Positions 33,051-42,989 of a stretch of DNA of 64,000 nucleotides are shown here, one piece after another (within the stretch, counting starts at the first letter, position 1; every line of letters begins with the position of its first letter). This DNA comes from Angelobacter sp036557225. GTDB lineage: Bacteria > Acidobacteriota > Terriglobia > Terriglobales > Acidobacteriaceae. The notes under the pieces are model-generated. The model did no database searches and was not told the origin of the DNA. It saw only the letters and a list, made by a program, of their open reading frames with translations. Location: assembly GCA_036557225.1 (NCBI GenBank), contig DATBHX010000021.1, forward strand, positions 10,131 through 74,130. Direction: 5' to 3'. The translations under genes were made by a program, and so were the position numbers.

Positions 33051-36000
33051 CTACTGGTGTTTACTCCGCTGGTTCGCCTGCATCCCCTTGCGGTTTGGCG
33101 CTGTCATGTAGAAGAAAACGGCTGGCGTGACGATGAGAGACAGGACCATGGAGATCAAAATTCCCCCAATCACGGCAATAGCGAGCGGCTGAAGCATTTG
33201 TGAGCCCGCTCCGAACGCAAATGCCAGCGGCAACATCCCTGCCACGGACGCCATCGCCGTCATTACGATGGGCCTGAGGCGGCGGCGGCCTGCCTGGATC
33301 ATGGCTTCTTCAGCTTCAAATCCTGCGTGACTGAATTTGTCCCGGGCATCGAGCAACAGAATTCCGTTCTTGGCAACGATGCCGACCACCATGATCAGCC
33401 CCATGAATGAAGCGACGTTAAACGTCGTACCGGTGATGAGCAGCGCCAGAAAGACCCCTGCGGTGGAGAGAAGAGCGGAAGCCAGGATTGCTGTGGGCGC
33501 GGAAAAGGTCCGGAACTCAAACAGCAGAACGGTAAACACCAGGACCAGGGCCAGTCCCAGCACAAGCAGCAGATCGCGGAATGACTTCTGCTGCTCCTGG
33601 TAGGTGCCACCATATTGCACGCGAATCGACGCCGGCAGATGCAGCCCTGCGATCGCCTGTTTTACCCCGGCGATGCCGGTGCTGAGACTCACATCCTCAA
33701 GCTTGGCTGTGACCTCAACCTCGCGCTGCAGGTTCTCGCGGCGGATCTCATTCTGGCCGGGCAGCTCTACTAAGTTCGCAAGACCCCCCATGGTTGCGGT
33801 CTTACCGGTCGCGCTGGTCAACAGCGTATTGCTCATAGCCTCTAATGAAGCCCGGTTGCGCTCCGGGAAAATCACGCGGATGGTATAGGCCCGATCATTG
33901 ACCACCATCGGCACCGTCGCAGGCACGCCCTGGAGCAACGCCGTAGCGTCACTGGAAACTTCTTCTGTGGTAAATCCTGATCGCGACGCCACCTCCGGAT
34001 CCACATTGAAGACCACGGATGGTCCGCTGATCGTGTTGTCAATTCCGTTCTTCAAATCCACCACACCGCGCACTTTGCTGATCGCATCGGCCACGCGCGG
34101 CGCCTGCTCCTGCAGTAGTTTGGGATCATCGGAAAAGAGTTTGATCACAACCGGCTCCGGCGCGCTGGTCAGATCGCCGATCATGTCCTGCAAGACCTGG
34201 ATGATCTCGATATCTGCCGCCGGCTCCTGCTTGGCGACTGCGCTGCGAACGTCGGCGATTATTTCGTCGATGTCCCGGCTGCGCTTTTTTTTGAGCTTCA
34301 CGGATATGTCGCCCGTGTTTGCCTCGGTCACTGCAGCCAGCCCCAGTTGCATTCCTGTGCGCCGTGAGGTGCTCTCCACTTCCGGCATGTCATGCAGGAT
34401 TTGCTCAATATGCGAGATGATCCGGTCAGTCTCTTTGAGGGAGCTGCCGGCCGGAGTAATGTAATCGACTACAAAGCCTCCTTCATCCATTTCAGGAAGC
34501 AAATCGGATCCGAGGGCAAAATATGCAGCTCCTGCAATCAGCACCAGCAGCGCGCATGCAGCTGTAAGCATCCAGGGGCGCTCAAGACAGCGCCGGAGCC
34601 ATCGTTCGTAGAAATCCACCACGCGCCGGAACGTGCCCTGGATCGATGTTTCCTCCGCCGTCATCAGGCGGTGCATCTCCTGATCAATGTCCAGTGAGTC
34701 CTGGTTTTCCACTGCACTCTGCTTTCGCCGGATCAGGAACTGGCTTAGAGTCGGCGTCCAGACAAGGGCCAGCACCAGCGACGTCAGAAGCGCAGCCGCC
34801 ATGGTGATGGCCAGCGCGCGGAAAAAAGTGCCGGTAACGCCGGTGATCGAGATGAGCGGCAGGAAGACAACAATGGGCGTGAGCGTTGAACCTATCAACG
34901 GGACCGTAATTTCGCTTAAAGCGCTATTGATCGACTGCAGTGGCCCTTCGCCGGCATCGCGATGGAGCACGATGTTTTCCACCACGACAATTGCGTCGTC
35001 AATCACCAGTCCCACTGCGGCGGCCAGACCGCCCAGCGTCATCAGATTGAAACTCTGTCCCAGCAGTTTAAGCACGATGAGCGTGACCAGGATCGTTACC
35101 GGAATAACCAGGCCGGCCACAACCGAGGTGCCCCAATCGCGCAGAAAAAGAACCAGCACCAGCGATGACAGCACCAGACCGATCAAGATCGCGTCGCGCA
35201 CGCTGCTGATGGAGTCCCGCACGATCCCTGATTGGTCATAAAAACTATGCAGCTGAATTCCCGGCGGCAGAGATCGCTGGATTGCCTGCACTTCCCTGTT
35301 CACTGCATCAGCCACGGCAACCGTGTTGCTGTCCGGTTGCCGGTTGACGTTGATCAGCACAGCCGGCTTTCCTTCCGCGCGGACGATGGTATAAACCGGT
35401 TTCACCGACTGCTGCACCGTGGCCACATCTCCCAGCCGCACGGGAACTCCCGCTGCCGTCAGCTTCACCACGACTTGCGCCAGCTCTTTCGGGCTATGCA
35501 CCTGCCCGCTCACCAGCCCCAGCACCAGCTGATGGTTGCGCTCGAACAGGCCCGGTGAGTCGATCACGTCGGTAGCCTTGACCGCGTTAAGAAGGTCGGT
35601 GATGGTCACTGAAGCTCGAAGCAGCCGTTCGGAATCTGCTACAACGTGAAATTCCGGCTCCTGCCCGCCCTGCACTGTCACTGTGGCAACGCCTTCCACG
35701 CGATTCAAGCGCGGGGCAAGATCGTAGGTGGCCATTTCCCAGAGCTGAGTCTGAGGAATATTCTGCCCAACAAGACTGTAGCCAAGAATAGGGAATGACG
35801 CGAAGGTAAGCCGGTTCGCCGTGATCTTTGTGCCCGGAGGCAGTTCAGGCTCTACACGCGCCAGGGCCGCATTCACCAACTGCAGGGTCTGGAACATGTC
35901 GGCGTTCCAGTCGAAAAACAGATTGAGTTCCGCGGATCCCCGGCTGGTAGTCGAACGCACAGACTGAAGCCCTGGAACGCTGTTCACTGCCTGTTCCAGC

Positions 36001-36242
36001 GGGCGCGTGATCGTCACCAGCATCTGGTCAATAGGCATGACGCCGGCATCAGCGCCGACCACGATTCGGGGAAAATTTGTCTCCGGAAAGACTGACACCG
36101 GAATGGTGAATCCCAGATACCCGCCGATGCAGGCCACCACAACGATCAGGAAGATAATGGATTCGGCGTTGCGGCTGAACCAATATCTCCGGGAATTTGC
36201 GCCCCTGGCCTGCTGCTCGGATACGCTCAGCTCTCGCGACAT
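33051..36242 (-). CDS. RND efflux pump inner-membrane transporter
   Basis: 1063 residues, the size of an AcrB/CusA-type (ACR_tran) trimeric proton-driven exporter. N-terminal helix then PVSVFPETNFPRIVVGADAGVMPIDQMLVTITRPLE. The conserved central helices are present (GGLAAAVGLVIDDAIVVVENIVLHRDAG, with the Asp pair used in proton relay), as is the second-half GLIMVVGIVAKNGILLLDARDKF. The two large periplasmic loops are of normal length. It follows the adaptor gene with a one-base gap (TGATATG) and is the last gene of a TolC-adaptor-RND operon. Substrate (drug, metal or lipid) cannot be told from sequence. Confidence 0.92.
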   Translation of the reverse strand: MSRELSVSEQQARGANSRRYWFSRNAESIIFLIVVVACIGGYLGFTIPVSVFPETNFPRIVVGADAGVMPIDQMLVTITRPLEQAVNSVPGLQSVRSTTSRGSAELNLFFDWNADMFQTLQLVNAALARVEPELPPGTKITANRLTFASFPILGYSLVGQNIPQTQLWEMATYDLAPRLNRVEGVATVTVQGGQEPEFHVVADSERLLRASVTITDLLNAVKATDVIDSPGLFERNHQLVLGLVSGQVHSPKELAQVVVKLTAAGVPVRLGDVATVQQSVKPVYTIVRAEGKPAVLINVNRQPDSNTVAVADAVNREVQAIQRSLPPGIQLHSFYDQSGIVRDSISSVRDAILIGLVLSSLVLVLFLRDWGTSVVAGLVIPVTILVTLIVLKLLGQSFNLMTLGGLAAAVGLVIDDAIVVVENIVLHRDAGEGPLQSINSALSEITVPLIGSTLTPIVVFLPLISITGVTGTFFRALAITMAAALLTSLVLALVWTPTLSQFLIRRKQSAVENQDSLDIDQEMHRLMTAEETSIQGTFRRVVDFYERWLRRCLERPWMLTAACALLVLIAGAAYFALGSDLLPEMDEGGFVVDYITPAGSSLKETDRIISHIEQILHDMPEVESTSRRTGMQLGLAAVTEANTGDISVKLKKKRSRDIDEIIADVRSAVAKQEPAADIEIIQVLQDMIGDLTSAPEPVVIKLFSDDPKLLQEQAPRVADAISKVRGVVDLKNGIDNTISGPSVVFNVDPEVASRSGFTTEEVSSDATALLQGVPATVPMVVNDRAYTIRVIFPERNRASLEAMSNTLLTSATGKTATMGGLANLVELPGQNEIRRENLQREVEVTAKLEDVSLSTGIAGVKQAIAGLHLPASIRVQYGGTYQEQQKSFRDLLLVLGLALVLVFTVLLFEFRTFSAPTAILASALLSTAGVFLALLITGTTFNVASFMGLIMVVGIVAKNGILLLDARDKFSHAGFEAEEAMIQAGRRRLRPIVMTAMASVAGMLPLAFAFGAGSQMLQPLAIAVIGGILISMVLSLIVTPAVFFYMTAPNRKGMQANQRSKHQ

Positions 36243-36243
36243 A

Positions 36244-37551
36244 TCAGTCTTTGTCGTCCTTGCCGGCCTTGTCTTCCGAACTTGCAGGCTTTTGCGCTGA
36301 TTCCGGTTGCTGAACTTTCACCTTGGTTTTGTCAGGTAATCCATAAGCGCCGACAGTAACCACATTCTCCCCCGGTTGCAGCCCGGAGATAATCTGCGCC
36401 TGATCAGGCGTAACAATGCCGGTCTTGACTTCTCGCTGCTGAGCAACTCCCTGAGTATCCACAACCATTACATTGGCCTGTCCCTGGGCGGCATCAAGCA
36501 GCGCGGACGCAGGAATTACCAGTGCATTCCGCACCGTCTGTGTCGTGATCGCCACTTGTACGCTCATTCCCGGACGCAGCTGCTGCTGTGGATTCGCGGC
36601 TTGCACCCAGACTTCCACGGTGGTGCTGTTCGGATCGAGCGCCGGGCTCACCAGGCTCACGGTTGCGGCAAACTTTTGATCTGAACCGCTCAGGGAGATG
36701 CTTGCCTGGTCGCCCTTGCGCAGCAGGACGGCATCGGATTGCGGCACATGCGCCTTGGCGATAACCTGCGAAATATTCATCACCGTCATCAACGGGGTCG
36801 CATTTGTGGCCATCTCCCCCGGATACACTGGACGATCTGTGACCACCCCATCAATAGGGCTGAGAATTCGCGAATAACCCAACTGCGCTTCTGCGGCCAT
36901 CAGTTTGCCGCGCGCCGAGGCAAGCTGCCCGCCGGCAGACTTCACTGTGGCCTGCTTTCCCACTGCGTTCAATGATTCCAGATGCTTCTTGGCCGAGTTA
37001 TACGCCGTCTTTGCCTGAGCCAACTGGACTGCTGCAGCGTCCAGGTCCTTTCGCGGAAGCGCGCCCTGCCGGAACAGCTCCTGGCGGCTGGTGTAGAGCT
37101 TCTGCGCGGCATCCAGTTCCTGCTCCGCGGTCTGCACCTCCATCTCGGTCTTTTGAACCTCTTCCGGGAGTGCGGCGTTTACGCTGTTCGAATAGGAGGC
37201 TTCCGCCTGATCGAGCGCGCCTTTGTTGTCCATGGTGGCGGCGGAAAGGTCCCGGTTTTCCAGCTCTGCCAGCAATTGTCCCTGGCGCACTTTCTCTCCG
37301 CGGTTCACATAAAACTTCTTCACCGGCGCGGTGATTTTGGGTGTGATCACAGACTGCGCGATGGGAAAAAGCACCGCCTCAGTATTGACGACACGTGAAA
37401 TCTCACCCTGCCGAGCCGCGGCAACCTGGACCGCGACTTCCGGCTTTTGCTCCTGCGCTTCCTTGCTGCAGCCGCTCGTGACCCAGACGGCCAGCGCCGT
37501 CAAAAAGATCAGCGGCGTACTCGAGTTAGGACTGTTCATGATCGGCTTCAC
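36244..37551 (-). CDS. RND efflux periplasmic adaptor (HlyD/MFP family)
   Basis: 435 residues as drawn from a GTG at 37551 that overlaps the TolC-type stop; an ATG at 37539 is an alternative. Lipoprotein signal with lipobox VTSGC, then barrel-sandwich hybrid halves (ITPKITAPVKKFYVNRGEKVRQGQLLAELEN and SRILSPIDGVVTDRPVYPGEMA). These flank a long alpha-helical hairpin (about residues 100-210). Beta-barrel and membrane-proximal domains follow, and the tail is Lys/Asp-rich. It links the inner-membrane pump to the outer-membrane channel. Confidence 0.9.
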   Translation of the reverse strand: MKPIMNSPNSSTPLIFLTALAVWVTSGCSKEAQEQKPEVAVQVAAARQGEISRVVNTEAVLFPIAQSVITPKITAPVKKFYVNRGEKVRQGQLLAELENRDLSAATMDNKGALDQAEASYSNSVNAALPEEVQKTEMEVQTAEQELDAAQKLYTSRQELFRQGALPRKDLDAAAVQLAQAKTAYNSAKKHLESLNAVGKQATVKSAGGQLASARGKLMAAEAQLGYSRILSPIDGVVTDRPVYPGEMATNATPLMTVMNISQVIAKAHVPQSDAVLLRKGDQASISLSGSDQKFAATVSLVSPALDPNSTTVEVWVQAANPQQQLRPGMSVQVAITTQTVRNALVIPASALLDAAQGQANVMVVDTQGVAQQREVKTGIVTPDQAQIISGLQPGENVVTVGAYGLPDKTKVKVQQPESAQKPASSEDKAGKDDKD

Positions 37552-38882
37552 ATTGAGCCTATCAGGGTCTGCAGATTGGCTAACGCGGTACGATATCGCA
37601 CCGCGCCGTCACTCCAGGCGTTGCGCGCCTGGGTCAGCGTGTTCTGCGCATCCACGATCTCCAGCACACCGGCCTCGCCGCCTCGATAGCGCAGGTTGGT
37701 CAGGCGCAAGCTCTCCGCTGCCAGATCTGCCGAATCTTTGAGCAGATCGAGTTCAGCCAGAGCAGCTGAAGCTTCGGCATATGAAGTACGAATGTCGGCA
37801 AGCATCCTGCGCTGCGCCAGCGAAAGCTCGCGTTCCGCCTGCCGGCGGCGCAACCCTGCCTGCACTACTTTGCTGTGCGTCGCGCCCCAATTCCAAACAG
37901 GAATATTCAACGTTGCCTGTGCCGCATACCCCAGGTTGCGAGTGCCGTCCGGGGCATTGGCGGCAAACTGCGGAGCATCGATACCGTAGAAATAATCCAG
38001 CGTAAGCGCGGGCAGATAACCAGCGCGCGCCGAGGAAAGCTCGTGGCCCGCGGCGCTCAGACCGGCAGTAGCCGCACGCACTTCAGCGTTGTTGGCCAGC
38101 GCCAGCCGCGAGATTTCTTCGAAGCTCTCCAGCGGCGGCGGGAGAGAAGCATCGTCGATCACAGTAAAGTTCTCTTCAAATTTTGGAAACAGCAGCACAG
38201 CCAGTTCAAGCCGTGATTTGTCCATGGCGAGTTGCGCCTCACGCAGGTCGCGCCGGCGATCGTTGGCCTGGATCTGCGCCTTGAGCACATCTGAGTGGGC
38301 CACCTCGCCGCCTTGCTCCAGCTTCCGGCTGAGCTCAAGGAACTTCTCCGCTTCTGTGACAGCTAGTTGTGCATTGGCATACTTTCTTTGCGCAGCCAGA
38401 AAGCCGTAATAGTCCTGGACTACTGTGACTACCAGCCCCCGCCTTGCGATCTCTGACTTGGCCCTGGCAACCGCTTCAAGCGCCTTGGCGCGCTGATAGT
38501 CCGAAACCTGCGCCACGCTGATGGACTGCTCCACCACACCCTGGCTCAGGTATTCATGCACCGCATTATTCGCGATAAAGCGCGGCGCGGATTCTGCGCT
38601 GACGCCCGTTTGCTGGAGCGGGCTGCCCGGTTGCGTGTAAATGAATTGATTGCGAAATGTCACGCTCGGCAGTAAGCCTGCGCGGGCCTGTACGGTGTCC
38701 TGATGCGCCACAGCCTGGTCCGTCACGGCTGCCTGAAACTGGACCACGTTCGCCCGCGCGCGCGAAAGAGCGTCCTGCAGAGTGAGCGTGAGCGGCGGAG
38801 GCGCGGGCTGTTGCGCCATCGCTAGAATGGAAAAGCAGCATGAACCGAATACGCACAAAATCCGCCGGCAGAAGTGTGGCAC
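37548..38882 (-). CDS. TolC-family outer-membrane efflux protein
   Basis: 444 residues from a GTG at 38882, chosen because GGAGGG lies about 5 bases upstream; the frame is open six codons further. Signal peptide ending AMAQQ, then two outer-membrane-efflux-protein repeats with long helices (LTLTLQDALSRARANV ... and the second-half EEISRLALANNAEVRAATAGLSAAGHELSSARAGYLPALTLDYFYG). The C-terminus YRTALANLQTLIGSM is typical. First gene of the pump operon; it overlaps the adaptor start. Confidence 0.9.
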   Translation of the reverse strand: MPHFCRRILCVFGSCCFSILAMAQQPAPPPLTLTLQDALSRARANVVQFQAAVTDQAVAHQDTVQARAGLLPSVTFRNQFIYTQPGSPLQQTGVSAESAPRFIANNAVHEYLSQGVVEQSISVAQVSDYQRAKALEAVARAKSEIARRGLVVTVVQDYYGFLAAQRKYANAQLAVTEAEKFLELSRKLEQGGEVAHSDVLKAQIQANDRRRDLREAQLAMDKSRLELAVLLFPKFEENFTVIDDASLPPPLESFEEISRLALANNAEVRAATAGLSAAGHELSSARAGYLPALTLDYFYGIDAPQFAANAPDGTRNLGYAAQATLNIPVWNWGATHSKVVQAGLRRRQAERELSLAQRRMLADIRTSYAEASAALAELDLLKDSADLAAESLRLTNLRYRGGEAGVLEIVDAQNTLTQARNAWSDGAVRYRTALANLQTLIGSM

Positions 38883-39165
38883 CGCGCCCTCCTGTAACAC
38901 TCATTTTTCTCATCTATCTTAATCAATGCAGGAGCGTCCGGCGAACAGAGACGGCTGTCTCCACCGCACTGAACAGCCACCATCTTACTCGACCCGGCGA
39001 CTCTCGCGCGCGCCCGGGTCAGGTGAACAGAAACCCTTTCTTCAGCCGATCACCTACCGTATCGCGCAGCTTACCGGCCGTTCAAACTCGAACTGCTTGC
39101 ACAGTGGAGCGGTACTGATCGCGAGAATTCGTTTACCATAACCAAGGCCTAAGACTCTTCACGCC

Positions 39166-40305
39166 GTGAGCAATACAGCCGTCACTTCCGCCCAATCCCG
39201 TGGAGGCATCTCCTTCACTCCGGAACAAGTCCATGCTTTCCGTTTGCGGCGGCATCATCTGGTCGACCCGAAAGGCGTAGACCTCCTCACAATTTGCGGC
39301 GATCTCTGTGGCGTGCAGGCGCAGATGATGTCGGCAGCGCATCTTCAGCTTTGGGCCCGAAATCCCGCCATCACTCCCGCGATTGTGCGCGAAGCGCTGT
39401 GGCAGAAGCGCTCGCTGGTCAAGACCCTGCTCATGCGTCAGACGCTGCATCTGGTCCTCGCCGCAGATTTCCCACTTTATCTCGCCGCGCAGAAAAGCAC
39501 GCGCGTACGAGCTGTTCTGGCAGTCATGGCCAGGCTCAAAATCACAAACGACGAAGCCGACTCGTTCAGCGCCTTGATCCTGGAGACGCTTAACGCCGGC
39601 CCTATGCCGCACACCGCAATCGCATCAGCTGTGCGGCCCAAAGTCAGCAAGCGCGTCCGCTCCTGGATGGACAAAGTATCCAGCTGTGTGCGCCTGCCGC
39701 TGGTCGAAGGCTCAATCTGCTACGGCCCAGGCGAAGGCAACCAGGCTACATTCGTCCGCACCGATCACTGGTTGCCCGCGCATCGTGTGATCGATGAAGT
39801 GCAGGCGCGAGCCGAGTTGTTGCGCCGCTATCTCCGCGCCTATGGTCCGGCGACTCTCAGAGATTTTGCCTACTGGTGCGGCATCTCTATGACGGAGGCC
39901 CGGCTGGTTCGGCCACTGCTTGACGCAGAACTCATGGAGCAAAACGGCCTTATGCTTTTGCGCGCTGATCTCGCTGCCATGAAAATGAAACCAGCACATT
40001 CCGCAAGCGTCCATCTGCTTCCCTACTTCGATGTTTACCTGTTGGCCCATTCCCTCAAAGACCATCTCATCGACTCGCGCTTTTACAAGCACGTCTTCCG
40101 CAATCAGGGATGGATTTCTCCCGTCGTCCTGATCGACGGAAAAATTGCCGGAGTCTGGGCCTATGAGCTTGGACGGAAAGACATCCAGGTCAGCATTGAA
40201 CTCTTTACCCGCGCCGCCCGCGGCCATCGCGGCGCGATCAGAGCTCGTGCTCAATCCCTGGCTGACCTTTTTCAGCGCACTTTGTCGTTCTCCTTCAAGA
40301 CCTAG
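39166..40305 (+). CDS. AlkZ/YcaQ-like winged-helix DNA glycosylase
   Basis: 379 residues from a GTG at 39166. HTH_42 (DUF1006) superfamily: N-terminal QVHAFRLRRHHL, the Gln-x-Gln motif at 51-53 (GVQAQMMSAAHLQLWAR) that serves catalysis in AlkZ, and LVKTLLMRQTLHLVLAADFP. Further on are YLRAYGPATLRDFAYWCGIS and a C-terminal LLPYFDVYLLAH ... VVLIDGKIAGVW. AlkZ-type enzymes unhook interstrand crosslinks or excise alkylated bases. It is convergent with uvrB, another DNA-repair gene, with 11 bp between stops. Family assignment is good; exact lesion is unknown. Confidence 0.82.
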   Translation: MSNTAVTSAQSRGGISFTPEQVHAFRLRRHHLVDPKGVDLLTICGDLCGVQAQMMSAAHLQLWARNPAITPAIVREALWQKRSLVKTLLMRQTLHLVLAADFPLYLAAQKSTRVRAVLAVMARLKITNDEADSFSALILETLNAGPMPHTAIASAVRPKVSKRVRSWMDKVSSCVRLPLVEGSICYGPGEGNQATFVRTDHWLPAHRVIDEVQARAELLRRYLRAYGPATLRDFAYWCGISMTEARLVRPLLDAELMEQNGLMLLRADLAAMKMKPAHSASVHLLPYFDVYLLAHSLKDHLIDSRFYKHVFRNQGWISPVVLIDGKIAGVWAYELGRKDIQVSIELFTRAARGHRGAIRARAQSLADLFQRTLSFSFKT

Positions 40306-40316
40306 GGAAGCAGAGA

Positions 40317-42305
40317 TCACGTAAACAAAAATTCTTTTGTGCGCAGATCGCGCACTGTATCGCGCAGCTTGGCGGCCTTTTCGAACTCAAACCGCTTGGC
40401 TGCTTCGCGCATGTCGTTCTCGAGGTTCGCGATGTACTGGTCCAGTTCGTCCTGCGACTTGAAATCGGGCATTCCGTCCGATCCCTGGGTCACGTCGACA
40501 TAGTCCATTTCCGCGATCCCGGCCAGCGACATGGCCAGCGGCCGGCTGATCGACTCTGGCGTGATGCCATGCTCCAGGTTATATGCCTGCTGAATGGCGC
40601 GGCGCCGGTCGGTTTCGTCGATCGCCCGCTTCATCGAATCAGTCATATTGTCGGCATAAAGGATCGCGCGGCCGTTCAGGTTGCGAGCGCAACGGCCGAT
40701 GGTCTGGATCAGCGAGCCGCTGGAGCGCAGGAAGCCCTCCTTGTCGGCATCGAGAATCGCCACCAGCGAGACCTCAGGCAGGTCCAGCCCTTCACGCAAC
40801 AGGTTAATACCGATCAGCACATCGAACTCGCCTTTGCGCAGATCACGCAGCAGCTTGATGCGCTCCAGCGTCTCGATCTCCGAATGCATGTAGCGGCAGC
40901 GTACGCCGACCTCGGCGTAGTATTCAGCCAGATCTTCCGCCATGCGTTTCGTCAGTGTCGTGACCAACACTCGCTCGCCCTTGCTGACCCGGTCGCGGAT
41001 CTCATGCAGCAGATCGTCAATCTGGCCCTTTACTGGACGCACTTCCACCGGAGGATCGACGAGCCCGGTCGGACGGATGATCTGCTCCACCACCACGCCG
41101 GAGGACTTCGTCAGCTCATACGGGCCGGGCGTAGCGGAAACGTAGATCAGTTGATTGGTACGTTCCTCAAACTCTTCAAACTTGAGCGGACGGTTGTCGA
41201 GCGCCGAAGGCAAACGGAAGCCGTACTGCACAAGGTTTTCCTTGCGCGAGCGATCGCCATGCCACATGCCATGCAGCTGCGGTACCGTCTGGTGTGACTC
41301 GTCGAGAAACATGATGAAGTCGCGTGGCACATAATCGAGCAGGGTCGGCGGCGGCTCGCCCGGCTGGCGTCCGCTGAAGTGACGCGAGTAATTCTCAATG
41401 CCATGGCAGTAGCCGACCGACTTGATCATCTCCAGGTCAAAACGGGTGCGCTGGTGCACGCGCTGCGATTCCACCAGCCGGCCTTCTTTTTCCAGCTCTT
41501 TCTCCCACCACGCCAGCTCTTCCAGAATCGTTTCAATGGCATGGTTGCGCGTCACGTTTGACATCACGTAATGGCTCTTCGGGTAGATCGGCAGCCGCGT
41601 GTACTTCTGCTTGACCGTGCCGAAGAGCGGATCGATCTGCGAGAGCGAGTCCACTTCGTCCCCAAACAGCTCGATGCGATAGGCATTGTCGTCGTAGGTG
41701 GGAAAAACCTCAATCACGTCGCCGCGGACGCGAAAGGTCCCGCGCTTGAACTCGGTGTCATTGCGTTCGTAAAGAATCTCCACCAGCTTGCTGAAGATGT
41801 CCTGGCGGCGGATCTTCTGCCCCTTTTCCAGGAAGATCAGCATGCCGTAATAGGCCTCCGGCGATCCCAGGCCGTAAATGCAGCTTACCGAAGCGACGAT
41901 GACACAATCCCGACGCTCAAAGAGTGACCGCGTCGCCGAAAGCCGCAGCTTGTCCAGTTCGTCATTGATGGTGGCTTCTTTTTCTATGTAGACATCGCCG
42001 GCGGGGATGTAAGCCTCCGGCTGGTAGTAGTCATAATACGAAACAAAATATTCAACCGCGTTGTTGGGAAAAAACTGTTTGAATTCGTGATAGAGCTGCG
42101 CCGCCAGCGTCTTGTTGTGCGCCAGCACCAGCGCCGGCCGATTGAGCTGCTCAATCACCTTGGCCATGGTGTAGGTTTTCCCTGACCCGGTCACGCCAAG
42201 CAACACCTGGTGTTTTTCACCGGCGTAAACGCCGCGGGTCAGTTCGTCGATGGCGTTGGCCTGGTCACCCTTGGGCTTGTAATCACTGACTAAACGAAAA
42301 TCCAT
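40317..42305 (-). CDS. uvrB: UvrABC excinuclease subunit B
   Basis: 662 residues, normal for UvrB. Walker A VLLGVTGSGKTYTMAKVIE, beta-hairpin YYDYYQPEAYIP, DEAD-type MFLDESHQTVPQL, motif VI TIGRCARNLNGRAI and the C-terminal UVR coiled coil (LENDMREAAKRFEFEKAAKLRDTVRDLRT). Verifies and opens damaged DNA, then recruits UvrC. AAGGG precedes the ATG. Confidence 0.97.
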   Translation of the reverse strand: MDFRLVSDYKPKGDQANAIDELTRGVYAGEKHQVLLGVTGSGKTYTMAKVIEQLNRPALVLAHNKTLAAQLYHEFKQFFPNNAVEYFVSYYDYYQPEAYIPAGDVYIEKEATINDELDKLRLSATRSLFERRDCVIVASVSCIYGLGSPEAYYGMLIFLEKGQKIRRQDIFSKLVEILYERNDTEFKRGTFRVRGDVIEVFPTYDDNAYRIELFGDEVDSLSQIDPLFGTVKQKYTRLPIYPKSHYVMSNVTRNHAIETILEELAWWEKELEKEGRLVESQRVHQRTRFDLEMIKSVGYCHGIENYSRHFSGRQPGEPPPTLLDYVPRDFIMFLDESHQTVPQLHGMWHGDRSRKENLVQYGFRLPSALDNRPLKFEEFEERTNQLIYVSATPGPYELTKSSGVVVEQIIRPTGLVDPPVEVRPVKGQIDDLLHEIRDRVSKGERVLVTTLTKRMAEDLAEYYAEVGVRCRYMHSEIETLERIKLLRDLRKGEFDVLIGINLLREGLDLPEVSLVAILDADKEGFLRSSGSLIQTIGRCARNLNGRAILYADNMTDSMKRAIDETDRRRAIQQAYNLEHGITPESISRPLAMSLAGIAEMDYVDVTQGSDGMPDFKSQDELDQYIANLENDMREAAKRFEFEKAAKLRDTVRDLRTKEFLFT

Positions 42306-42448
42306 TCAACCCTTTCACCGAACGTCACTGACTTGCAGTACAAAAGACCGGACAATCCGCTTCCATTCGCGGTCAAATCCTTGCCTGGCGGCTGATGACA
42401 AACAGCTCAGTCGCATTCGAGATTCGGCCCTTCCTCTAACCCCGGGTT

Positions 42449-42494
42449 CGTCCCACTTTGGTCCCGGGTAGTCCCACTCTGTCCCGGCCCGGGA
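42449..42494. repeat. Imperfect tandem duplication of a GTCCCAC-CTTTGGTCCCGG unit
   Basis: Two copies of roughly 21 bp, GTCCCACTTTGGTCCCGGG and GTCCCACTCTGTCCCGG, lie side by side, ending in a CCCGGCCCGGG palindrome. Confidence 0.5.
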
Positions 42495-42644
42495 TATCTT
42501 GGGACGATCAACAGAAGGCCGCAGCGCTGCCTGAGGACAATAATGCATGTGTATTTTATCGCTTTACTTTCGCCGCGTCAAACCACGCTGTAGAGCTAGT
42601 GGGCACGTTGCATTTCCAAAGGCAAGATCGAGAAATTCTTATCC

Positions 42645-42716
42645 GTGTCATCCTGAGCGGCACCTCGCGATCCCGGAAGGCGGGAGAGCGAGGTAGAGTC
42701 GAAGGACCCCGAGAAT
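42645..42716. repeat. REP-like dispersed intergenic repeat
   Basis: Begins GTGTCATCCTGAGCGG and ends GTCGAAGGACCCCGAGAATG, with an internal hairpin (ACCTCGC ... GCGAGGT and TCCCG ... CGGGA). From memory, sequences with these two ends recur in intergenic spaces of Acidobacteria. Only one copy was noticed in this window. Confidence 0.55.
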
Positions 42717-42839
42717 GTTTCCCGCTGCCATGCCGCAACAGGGAATTCTATCGATGATCTGCTTAGCCTTTGCTATCGTTTCGGGCAAACAGCTTAGGAT
42801 GCGGAATGCCTGGGTAGAACTCCCTGAAGCAGCATGCCG

Positions 42840-42854
42840 GTCCCAAAATGGGAC
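42840..42854. repeat. 15-bp perfect palindrome GTCCCA-AAA-TGGGAC
   Basis: The arms share the GTCCCA core of the tandem duplication 350 bp upstream. It lies about 80 bp upstream of the chitinase promoter and could be an operator. Confidence 0.4.
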
Positions 42855-42931
42855 GGCCACTCTTGCCTTCGCCCATCCGTACACTCCGTCCTCCCTGTCC
42901 TTATTAAATTTTATTAAAACGATTTTGCGGA

Positions 42932-42937
42932 TATAAT
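42932..42937 (+). promoter_or_regulatory. Perfect TATAAT -10 element for the chitinase-like gene
   Basis: TATAAT lies 52 bp before the start codon in an A+T-rich stretch. The -35 region 17 bp upstream (TTTTAT) is weak, so activation by a regulator is possible. Confidence 0.45.
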
Positions 42938-42989
42938 TTGTGCCCCGTGGAGAATGCCTTTCTGTCAAGAGTGAAAGGAGAAACTCCTG

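Larger units (their letters stand above)
42306..42931. other. Repeat-rich intergenic region upstream of the chitinase-like gene
   Basis: More than 600 bp without a supported gene. It holds an imperfect GTCCCA/GGTCCC tandem duplication, a dispersed-type palindromic repeat and a short perfect palindrome, listed separately. Confidence 0.5.
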
